Below, one piece after another: positions 20,501 through 28,615 of a stretch of 64,000 nucleotides of DNA. The notes beneath the pieces were generated by a model that saw only the letters and a program-made list of their open reading frames with translations, did not search any database and had not been told where the DNA came from. Each line of letters begins with the position of its first letter. Position 1 is the stretch's first letter. The stretch covers positions 4,281,129 through 4,345,128 of the forward strand of contig WNKI01000001.1 in assembly GCA_015350385.1 (NCBI GenBank), written 5' to 3'. Position numbers and translations under genes: made by a program. Origin of the DNA: Aculops lycopersici (lineage: Eukaryota; Arthropoda; Arachnida; Trombidiformes; Eriophyidae).

Positions 20501-21162
20501 TCAAGGTTACTATTCAATCGTTGCCTAACCTAGCGGCCACCGAAGTCAAGTACAATATTGGTGAGACTGAGGGTAAGGTGGACAACAAGACCAAGTTAGA
20601 ATTCTTGAAGCAGGAAGAAGAGGAGATTATGCGCGAGGAACTCCAAGAGGAAGTGGAAAGTTTCAAATCCAATTACGATGAAGCTTTGATAGACAAAGCG
20701 GAGGAGATAATTGATAGAGCTACCAAGATGAACCAGGCAACCATTCTGAAGATTGTCAAACAGAAGAGTGAGAAGAATGATTTAACAATGGAATTTTTGG
20801 AGTCAGTTGAGCGTGATCTAGACAAACTACTCTCAGACAAGGAGGAACTTTTATCTGGCGTTGAGCGTCCAGAGGAGGAGTATGATGTAAGGGAATTGAA
20901 AGGAGAAATGGAGGAGTATCGTGAGGAGATTGGCGAAAAAGAATTACAACTAATCAAGGAATCGAAGGCTGCCCGTAGATTGAGTAAGCGTGTCGACAGA
21001 ATGATTGGAAATCTAGACCAACTTTTAGATAGAATTGAGGCCGTTGAGCAGGCTAAGAAGGAATTCAAGATGAGGCAAAAGGATATTGCTCGGAAGTATG
21101 GTTTGGATCAATCGGATCAACCAAGACAACAAACAAAAGTGCAAGAAAAAAAGTCAAATTAA
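17509..21162 (+). CDS. Aconitase-LETM1 chimeric protein (two exons)
   Basis: Exon 1 is 17509-17934, the intron 17935-18186 (GTTAGT...CTAG) and exon 2 18187-21162, giving 1133 aa in one frame. Residues 1 to about 616 match mitochondrial aconitase closely (LTLSEKILYSHL, RPDRVAMQDTSAQMA, LIIGTDSHTSNGGGLGG, GAEIGATTSVFPYT) and stop at the sequence ARHYK. A linker with a repeated QDS follows. From about residue 628 the protein is LETM1: KRTLKKRIVDELKHYYHGF, the membrane segment FRLVPFSVFIIVPFMEFLLP (from about 687), then the LETM domain and a long coiled coil. The aconitase swivel domain is missing. One Fe-S cysteine is gone (LANGPC where ANACGPC is usual), and active-site positions differ (IHCDN, SCKNS, HISMAFPW). 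The LETM1 part lacks its own leader and the C-terminal EF-hand. The N-terminus MLRNGINRLANYQHLQHKLK could be a mitochondrial presequence. Real fusion and misassembly are both possible. Confidence 0.8.
19609..21162 (+). other. LETM1: LETM1-like segment of the chimeric frame
   Basis: If the join is an artefact, this is where an independent LETM1 gene would be read. LETM1 proteins sit in the mitochondrial inner membrane and affect K+/H+ and Ca2+ exchange. Present are the membrane segment near 19816-19900, the LETM core with ACRARGMRALGVPIERLQ, and helical repeats ending near 21110. No ATG with a presequence and no polypyrimidine-AG acceptor lies at the 5' edge, which favours read-through from the aconitase part. 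The absence of the EF-hand resembles LETM2-type proteins. Confidence 0.8.
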
Positions 21163-21375
21163 GAAATTGATGTGACCAGTCAGAAAAGTAGGCTGAGAGT
21201 ACTATAGTTTTCCTGTTATCATTTCTGAAGAAATTATTGTTGATATAATTAAATACCAAAATCATCACCTCGAAGAGCTCTAGTTGTTAGGATGGCAACT
21301 ATGATTTTGGGTGCGATTTAACTATTTAATGGCGTTCAAGGTTTTTAAAAATCTTGACCTGAATCGATCATGCTA

Positions 21376-22887
21376 TCAACCAACACATCCCATGATATTG
21401 ATAGATCGACCCTTGTATAAGTCGCTTAGGGAGATTTCAACCTTTTCTTGCAGTTCCTTAGCTAAAACTACACTCTTCTTCAGGTGAATCTCCGTATCTT
21501 TGATTTGCATTTCGATATCCTTGATTCTATCTTCGAGTAACTCGGCTTTAGTTATGCATTCTGATGCCTGTTTGGCCTTCTGAGCAAACTTTTCACTCAG
21601 ATTATCAACGAAACTTGTTGAATCGTTCATTTGAAATAGTATCTTGTTCTTCTCCCTGTTTAGGATACTCATAACTTGTCGAGTCTTGGCAAGAATCTGT
21701 GCCAGCTCCTTGGAGTCGAATCTGCCATCCTTGCTGTTGATATTTTGCAGGAATGAAATTGAATCAGCATCCTCACTTGTGGAATCAGATGATATCTGGT
21801 CGAAGAAGGCCTCTAGTTCGCAAAGGTTGTGTAAAAATTGCATTCTTGTATTACGGAATTCTAGCACTAATTTGGCCTCGTCGCCTCGTGCAATCTTATC
21901 ATTTGAATCACAGACTACTTGAGAATCGTCCTCCACCTTGACAAACGTTTCCTCGTTGCCACCTCCGTTGCCATTATCAGATTGTTTAACATGTACAAAA
22001 CCGCTCGATGACTCGCTGCTTGGCGGATCAACCTGGTCGCCAAAGTCAATCTCGTCACCAAAGTCGATCTCATCCGTGATAAGCTCGATCTCTGATGGAT
22101 TTGACGTTCCCGTAGAGCCAGCTGCCCTCTCTATGGCTTCAATCTTCTCTGGTACCTCTCCGTATTTCCACTCGTAAACTGTTGTATTTCCCTTTTCAAT
22201 GACGTAACCTAATATTGGAACAAACTTGGACGCGTCTTGGCGGGTTGTCAAAGTGGCAAGATCTCGGTAGTTCTCTAGGCTAGATTTCAGATCTTTTGTC
22301 AAATCAACAATTTCATCCATGACAGAGGTTAGTGTTTTAGATTGCTCCGCCAGTTCCGAGACAACATTGACGCCCTTGATGCCATATGATTGGGCCAATT
22401 TCTGGTGTTCAGATTGGAACTGCTGAGCTCGACGCAACAAATTTGCCTTTGACTTTTCTGTTTCATCTTTATCTGCCTTGAGCTTGTTGATAACCTTTCT
22501 AACGCCTGGAACCTCGTAGTTGGTCTCTCGAATCAAGTCAGTTGCGATTTCCGCTAGATAAATATAATCCCTTTCATAGGAACTAACAATATCTTGCCAA
22601 TCCTTCATTCTTTGCGAGGAGTAGTAACCAAATATATTCTTTGAACTTGCCTCTGTGGTCTTCAGTATCTCAACTATCCTCTTGCTTTTGAAATAGTCTA
22701 ACTTGGAACCGATTAGTAATTCTTTAATTTCCTCGCTTTCTGGCATATCCTTGATGGCAATACGAATCTTTCTTCTAATATTAGCTAGATTTTCACCCCA
22801 ATCTTTGCGACAGTGTCTACGTTGAACCAACCAATCGACAAGCTTCGAACAATGGATGTCGATCGGAGTGGACTGAGAACCATACAT
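21376..22887 (-). CDS. CDK5RAP3: CDK5RAP3 (LZAP/C53), UFMylation ligase-complex subunit
   Basis: A 503-aa protein. The first ATG is at 22887; the frame is open to a TTG at 22911. It matches CDK5RAP3 along its length: PIDIHCSKLVDWLVQRRHC at the start, DMPESEEIKELL, then TEASSKNIFGYYSSQRMKDW, a GNTTVYEWKYG block and a conserved end (KGRSINIMG). The family works with UFL1 and DDRGK1 at the ER to direct UFM1 onto ribosomes and in ER-phagy. The central disordered loop carries two IDFG motifs in tandem (residues 274-277 and 280-283) that match the IDWG-type shuffled ATG8/UFM1-binding motifs known in this family. Coiled coils flank the loop. The gene converges with the chimeric gene, 213 bp away. 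Confidence 0.93.
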   Translation of the reverse strand: MYGSQSTPIDIHCSKLVDWLVQRRHCRKDWGENLANIRRKIRIAIKDMPESEEIKELLIGSKLDYFKSKRIVEILKTTEASSKNIFGYYSSQRMKDWQDIVSSYERDYIYLAEIATDLIRETNYEVPGVRKVINKLKADKDETEKSKANLLRRAQQFQSEHQKLAQSYGIKGVNVVSELAEQSKTLTSVMDEIVDLTKDLKSSLENYRDLATLTTRQDASKFVPILGYVIEKGNTTVYEWKYGEVPEKIEAIERAAGSTGTSNPSEIELITDEIDFGDEIDFGDQVDPPSSESSSGFVHVKQSDNGNGGGNEETFVKVEDDSQVVCDSNDKIARGDEAKLVLEFRNTRMQFLHNLCELEAFFDQISSDSTSEDADSISFLQNINSKDGRFDSKELAQILAKTRQVMSILNREKNKILFQMNDSTSFVDNLSEKFAQKAKQASECITKAELLEDRIKDIEMQIKDTEIHLKKSVVLAKELQEKVEISLSDLYKGRSINIMGCVG

Positions 22888-23236
22888 TGTTTTGATTAAG
22901 TTTGATTGCAATTTGTATTAGACTAAAACAAAATAAAATTTATTCAAATGTCAGGTTGATGGGTTAAATATAAATCTGAGGAGTCTGTTTAAGATAACAT
23001 GGCACATGAGAATCCAGCCTAATTCTGATGTGCCAACATTTTGTACGGCAAAACGGCTACGGTCGCCACACAGAACAAAAATATCACGCAAATTTCCATT
23101 CCAGTGGATAATCACAGCTGACTCATTATCGCTATCCGCTGATACTGAGAGGTAGTCATGTTAGATCCTTTATACTATCCTGTACATTGGTGGTTGCGGT
23201 CTCTCATCACTATCCTCAGCAGGAAAAGATTTACCT
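22888..23236. other. Non-coding interval, 349 bp
   Basis: This is the promoter side of CDK5RAP3 and the 3' side of the next minus-strand gene. I see no distinct element in it. Confidence 0.5.
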
Positions 23237-23986
23237 TCAGGTTAGCAGATTTGTCCAGGCAAACTCATCAATTTGTGGCACTATCCTCCTCTCAGGTTCC
23301 TTCTCCGGTTCCTTCTCTTCTTCTTCATCTTCGCTAGAATCCATTGTCTGAATAAGCAATCGCACTCTATGGGATAAAAAGTTATCTAGTTGTAAAAACA
23401 CACGATACCATGGGTAGTCTTTGGGCACATCAATAAGGGATTGAACAAAGTAAGCCTCCAATTCGATGGGATCCAGATCGTTCCACGAAATGGCCGAGCC
23501 TGGTAGCTGCATCTCGAGCCAATCTCGGCAAACTTTCCCCTCAGACGTCTTGATTTTGTTGCAGATTTGTATTCTTCTGACATCTCGCTCATTTTCCTTA
23601 GAGTCTATTTCTAAAATATCGAACACTTTTATTGCCAGGCTATTTAAAAGTTTGACTAAAGTCGATCGCTTTTTGGTTGGCCTAGTTACTGTAAACTCTT
23701 CATCTTTTATCACAATTGGTTCCTTCATTTCATTGTTGCTAGTGCCTTTTAAACGAGCTAGAGCTTCGGCTCTTTTCTCCTTGTTATTAATATCATTGTT
23801 ATTAGTTGTGTGCATAGCACCTCGAGGATTTTGGTTGTTTGGTTTTACAAGTATGGAGGTTGTGGTGTTTGTGGGTCCTGATTGCGCTAGCGGTTTCGGG
23901 TTCGACTTGTGTCTCGGTGTCGGTTGCTCGACGAGCATCTCGACGTCATCCTCGGAGTCGTCCAACGTGATCACTTCGTTGGACAT
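23237..23986 (-). CDS. Acidic, partly disordered protein, possibly nuclear
   Basis: A 249-aa protein I do not recognise. It opens MSNEVITLDDSEDDVEML; the VITLDDSEDD part fits a SUMO-interacting motif (hydrophobic core followed by acids). Residues 25-90 are low complexity and Asn-rich. A folded helical region spans about 105-215 (LVKLLNSLAIKVFDILEID, WYRVFLQLDNFLSHRVRLL). The end is strongly acidic (SSEDEEEEKEPEKEPE) before a final hydrophobic patch (DEFAWTNLL). There is no signal peptide or membrane helix. A role in chromatin or DNA repair would fit this build, but that is a guess. Confidence 0.65.
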   Translation of the reverse strand: MSNEVITLDDSEDDVEMLVEQPTPRHKSNPKPLAQSGPTNTTTSILVKPNNQNPRGAMHTTNNNDINNKEKRAEALARLKGTSNNEMKEPIVIKDEEFTVTRPTKKRSTLVKLLNSLAIKVFDILEIDSKENERDVRRIQICNKIKTSEGKVCRDWLEMQLPGSAISWNDLDPIELEAYFVQSLIDVPKDYPWYRVFLQLDNFLSHRVRLLIQTMDSSEDEEEEKEPEKEPERRIVPQIDEFAWTNLLT

Positions 23987-25008
23987 TTTTCAAACAATAA
24001 CGACCAATGAAATTCAGCTAATTGTTTGGCAAATAGCGAGCCAGGTGCCCTCGTGTGTAAAAACCATCTAAAGCATGATTCTTTTGTTGCGGATGCGGCC
24101 AACGAACAACAACAGACCCAGAAAGAGCACAAAATGGTGATTGCTTCCAAGTTTTATCCCGCAACTGTACAATATGCATTGGCGTTGTAGCGTTACGGTA
24201 ACCGTCGGGTGCGTGCGTGTGTCCCTGTAGGTATATGCTCATGTCTGTCTGTGTGTTTCAAGCAGAATTTGAGTTCTGTGTGGCAGTCCCAGTGCCCATT
24301 GGCTGCAGCCTGCAGCAAAATGGATGGGATAGCTGCCACTTGCTGATGCCGAAGTTGCTGTTGCTCTCTTTCTATGGACAAATTGCTATGCTGTTTTGTG
24401 TAAACAATGATTGCTCTCCATCACCACACATTAATTTGAGCTGCCCTAGTATCATTGCAAATATCCCATGATAATTCGTCATAGAAAAAATCCAAACCAA
24501 ATGGCAACTTTATGCCATCTCAATATATGCATATTCACTTCCATCTAGAATACCAGGATCTCAAACTCATCATTATACTAGAAGGCAATGAGGACAAGCA
24601 TGAGTAGAAAACTTTAGAGCCATTATATTTTAAGTTTCTGGTTCCATTAAGAAGCAACAACTTCAGTCAAATTGCGACTATATCATTAACGACAGCCAAT
24701 CTTTGTTAATGGTTGTGATCGATTAGGATAATATTCTTAGCGAAGAGGACGACTAAACTACATATGATCATGTAGAGAAGGCATCATAACATTGCGACAT
24801 AATCAAATTATACACTCCCTTGACATCACCTCAGACCAAACTGAGAAACTTCTCAAATCTATGACAGTGCATTTAACTAGATCAAAAGTTCTATGTCCAT
24901 CATTCTATTAATATAACAATTTTAGATGATCAAATCAAGATTAAACTGAATATAACTAGGCCATAAATTAGTTTATTATACTCTAATTAATGCCACAGGT
25001 CGGAGAAG
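23987..25008. other. Non-coding interval, about 1 kb
   Basis: No gene is visible. It becomes AT-rich from about 24470. A possible splice acceptor (TGCCACAG, ending at 24999) sits just before the next ATG, so a 5' untranslated exon may lie in this interval. Confidence 0.45.
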
Positions 25009-26778
25009 ATGAGCGATCGCGCAAGACGTAATAATAATCATAGGACACGAAGAAATCCTACGCCTTTGTTATCGACATCGGCCGTCCAGGCCACCTCCTC
25101 CAGCAACCACAACAATTATCGGCATCACCATCATCATGGCAACCACTCTAATCATCACAACCATGGCCATAGGTCGAGCCGCCATCATACCGCAGCTGCC
25201 TCGAGTAACCAATCAGGTGATGCCATTGGCCTTAGATCGCACCACCAGCTCCATAGCCATCACCATAGCCACCACAACCACCACCACCACCATCATATAA
25301 ATCCATCCACATCAAGTAATCTGGCTGGCTCGTCATCAAGGTCAAGCCGGGAGGCCTCTTTTGGCCACTCGAAGTCAATATGTTACTCATACTTGATTGC
25401 AATGTTATGCTCATTTCTCGTTGCATTAGGTATTTATTTATCCTTAACTAGATTTAATTTGAAATATTTATACATATCTCTAATTGGACTCCTAATTGAG
25501 GCTGTAGGTGCTTGTATCTATTGCATTTGCAACATTCGTTCAAGCCAACTAGCGAGGCAAAAGCCTCGCTTAGCTACCGAAGAATTTATTCTGGACACGA
25601 GTGGCAATATTAGAACCAATAATACAACTAATGGAAACAATGTTATAACAATACCAACTAGTAACAATCATCAAACTCAAAGACAATTGACGACAACCAC
25701 GACGGCAGGACAGTCGCCAACTATAACCCACATCCTAAGTAATAGAACATTCAACTCAAATAGTAATAACGATGAAAATATTGGCACAACTAGTGTCGAT
25801 TCAATAACTGCGATAAATATCAACAATGATTCACAAACACCGGAACAACAACAACAAAGCACTAGACCAAAGAATAGTACTGAGGATGGTGGCGAAAATG
25901 TCAACTCGTTGCCGCCTTCGACATCGAATAGTGGCGACCAGACTCCGGCCAATCTGAATCATTCTAGCGAAAACTCTATTATAATAATTCCTGACGAGGG
26001 TCATGAAGATCGAATAGATTCACTTTTAACCGCAACTTCAGCTTCCTTGACGATACCTGTCGACCAACTGCCAACCTCAACTACGGCCGATACAGCTCTC
26101 ACTCACGATCCCTCAACTGAAAATACAGACGGTAATGTTCAGACAGCAACTGAAGCCGACGCTAATCAGATTGTAGCCCCTAGTCAAATGTCGATCAACT
26201 TGAGCTCACAGTTTACAGGGCAGCTACAGGATGGAAAGTCTTCAAAGAACAAGCAACCCAACTCGCCCTCGACAGTGAGCAGTGGGATAGCATCACCTGA
26301 AAGCTCACAGCAACAGGAAATCTCACTTTCGACTTCCTCTGCTGGACCACAACCGGTGAGCGAGAACGACTCAACTGCCGCCGCCACCGCCTCAAGCTCA
26401 AACCAAAGTGGCGAGCTTAGCCAACAACAGCAAGCTGCTCAAGAGCGACGTCGAAATAGAAGAACTCTAATCATGGGCTTGAGTGGCGAGGAGGAAGCCA
26501 TCGAGATCGACGAGGACGATTTGGACAACATGTCAATCTTACCACCACCATATGAGTCCATCGCCTTGGCCGAATCCACAATTGGATGTCCCCATCCAGT
26601 GACCCCACAGTTGGCACTGATCGCGACTTCTCCCTCCACTTCAATTGAACCATCGGCGCCAAGCGAGATACTAGTTGTTGGATCCCCCTCGTCGAGCCAC
26701 GAGGAGATGACACTGGGAACGCCCCGAAGTGTGACTCTCTCAACTTCAACTGGCAACAACGAACAAGCTACAAATTAA
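25009..26778 (+). CDS. His-rich two-pass membrane protein with a PPPY motif
   Basis: A 589-aa protein. Residues 35-98 are dominated by His and Asn/Ser (runs such as HHSHHNHHHHHH). Two membrane helices follow at about 125-146 and 153-175, separated by a very short loop, so both ends should face the cytosol. The C-terminal 410 residues are Ser/Thr/Asn/Gln-rich and disordered. Near the end are an acidic patch (EEEAIEIDEDDLDNM) and LPPPYESIAL at about 510-519, a classic PPxY ligand for WW-domain proteins such as NEDD4-family ubiquitin ligases. I do not recognise the family. It may be an adaptor or a regulated cargo for ubiquitination. The His-rich arm could bind zinc. Confidence 0.7.
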   Translation: MSDRARRNNNHRTRRNPTPLLSTSAVQATSSSNHNNYRHHHHHGNHSNHHNHGHRSSRHHTAAASSNQSGDAIGLRSHHQLHSHHHSHHNHHHHHHINPSTSSNLAGSSSRSSREASFGHSKSICYSYLIAMLCSFLVALGIYLSLTRFNLKYLYISLIGLLIEAVGACIYCICNIRSSQLARQKPRLATEEFILDTSGNIRTNNTTNGNNVITIPTSNNHQTQRQLTTTTTAGQSPTITHILSNRTFNSNSNNDENIGTTSVDSITAININNDSQTPEQQQQSTRPKNSTEDGGENVNSLPPSTSNSGDQTPANLNHSSENSIIIIPDEGHEDRIDSLLTATSASLTIPVDQLPTSTTADTALTHDPSTENTDGNVQTATEADANQIVAPSQMSINLSSQFTGQLQDGKSSKNKQPNSPSTVSSGIASPESSQQQEISLSTSSAGPQPVSENDSTAAATASSSNQSGELSQQQQAAQERRRNRRTLIMGLSGEEEAIEIDEDDLDNMSILPPPYESIALAESTIGCPHPVTPQLALIATSPSTSIEPSAPSEILVVGSPSSSHEEMTLGTPRSVTLSTSTGNNEQATN

Positions 26779-28615
26779 CAACAATCGAAAAAATGGAGAA
26801 ATTACGATTCCTCTCTTGCTCTCACTCTCTTTCATTTCTGTGGATGAAGATTGTATCACCAAGTATTGTTGTCGGAGTTGGCAAGTGTAATAAACACATC
26901 AAAATCATTAAATTAGTATCACACGCAACGTTTTGAGCTAAAAAACATGGGTCCGTCGTCCACCTATATGAGCCAAGTTGACGCAACAGTTGGTGGTTGC
27001 CGGCTTCTCTTTTCAAGTTTTAGATTCTAGTTTTCTCGCTCGCTTTCTAATCGCGGGTATATGATCACAAAAGAGTGCTGGGTTTTGTCGTGGGCCGCCA
27101 AATTAAATTGGCGGCATCTTGTAAGAGACGTGTGTGAAATGTAGTGTGCAAGCCAAATGACATTAACAACTACTTCTATTTCTCTCCGATCGAGAGGAAG
27201 AGGATAATAGGAGGAGGAGGAGGAGGAGGTAGATAAGAGAGGAGATAGTAGCGGATGGGAAGAAGAGACAATTGTTAGTGGAAGTGTCTGATGTCCGCCG
27301 CCTGACTGACCACTTGAGCCCAACTGTTGATCTATTTTACTTGTTTTGGTGCCCCAAATTGATTTAGTTTCCCCGTTGGCCAAATGTGTCACCCGTGTAA
27401 ACTATAAACACGGGACAGCTTTGGCCAACACAAACTGCCACTGGCTTTGGCTGCTGCTGATGGTGCTGGTCAATCTAAAACATTTGCAACACTCGAGTGG
27501 CGCCACCACTGCAGTGGTAGTTCGGGTTTGATGATGCTAGACTTGGTGGCGGCAGTAGTAGTAGCCGTAACAGTAGTGGACTTGGATTGAGCCACGTAAA
27601 GGAGTCTAGCTAGTCGCATGAGTTGAATGTCAAATGGCTGCCGCTTGTTGCTTCTGCGCAGACTGAGGCTCAAATTGAGATTGAAGAAGCGTCTCGTTTC
27701 GTGTGTCAATCTTAAATGGTGGTGACCATATGATTATTATTGTTGTTGTTGTTATATCTGCCGCCGCCTGCGTGTCTGCCCACCACCACCACCACTAGCC
27801 CCAATGGCACCCCCAATGACTCGACGAAAATATTGACTGGACCGTCCGCCGACCCGAGTTGCTCATTCGGGCGCCAGGTTGCCGAGATTTCTCTTTGATC
27901 TTTCGCCGCAAAGAGCCGCCGCCGCCGCCGCCACCACCACCACCTATACCTAAGTTGTTGCCGCCGATTAGAGTGTGGATTTGTGTGCGCCTTTGCCGCT
28001 GCTTGTCTCTGTGCTCATGTGCCCAAATCGAACTTGCGAGCAACATAACATCAACAACTTCCACTTGGGCCGCGAACTCGCCCGACATATTAACATCAAC
28101 ACCCCAACTCCTTGTAGATGCCGCCTCATTTCCACCCTAACGACTGGCGCCAGTAACTTCAGCTTGAGTGAGAGCGGGTAGTGGTAGTTGTGGCAGCGCC
28201 TGGCGCATTAGCATCGGCATTAGGATTGGCCAGTGGCCGACAGTGTGTTACTCTCATTACTTCCACAACGACAACAACAACAACAACATCAACACCACTA
28301 CTAACAACAACATCCACAACAGAACTTGGCCGTCATCGTCCTTAGCGTCATCATCATTGCAAACTTGCAGATTGGTGCCGACCAATTGGTAGCTGGACAT
28401 GGGCATCGAGTAGTAACATGAGAGAGAGGGAGAGAGAGTAACACCCACAAACGAGTGTAGAAAGTCGCAGAACTTTAGAAATCACAAGCAACATTTGCCT
28501 CGAAGTTTTTGAAGAGTCAACTTCCTTTTCGAGAGACTAGACACTTTCGGCTAGCCAGCCAATAGAAAAGAAGATACTACACGGAATATATCAATAGTAA
28601 TAATAGTAACCAGCA
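26779..28615. other. Non-coding interval upstream of Notum
   Basis: This 1.8-kb stretch contains simple repeats: GAG/AGG (about 27207-27230), CCG/CCA (about 27916-27946) and CAA/CAC (about 28265-28320). It probably holds the Notum promoter. Short open frames here are translations of these repeats. Confidence 0.5.

Noticed and set aside
27795..28181. Polyproline and polyglycine open frames upstream of Notum
   Set aside because: They arise from the CCG/CCA simple repeat and occur on both strands.
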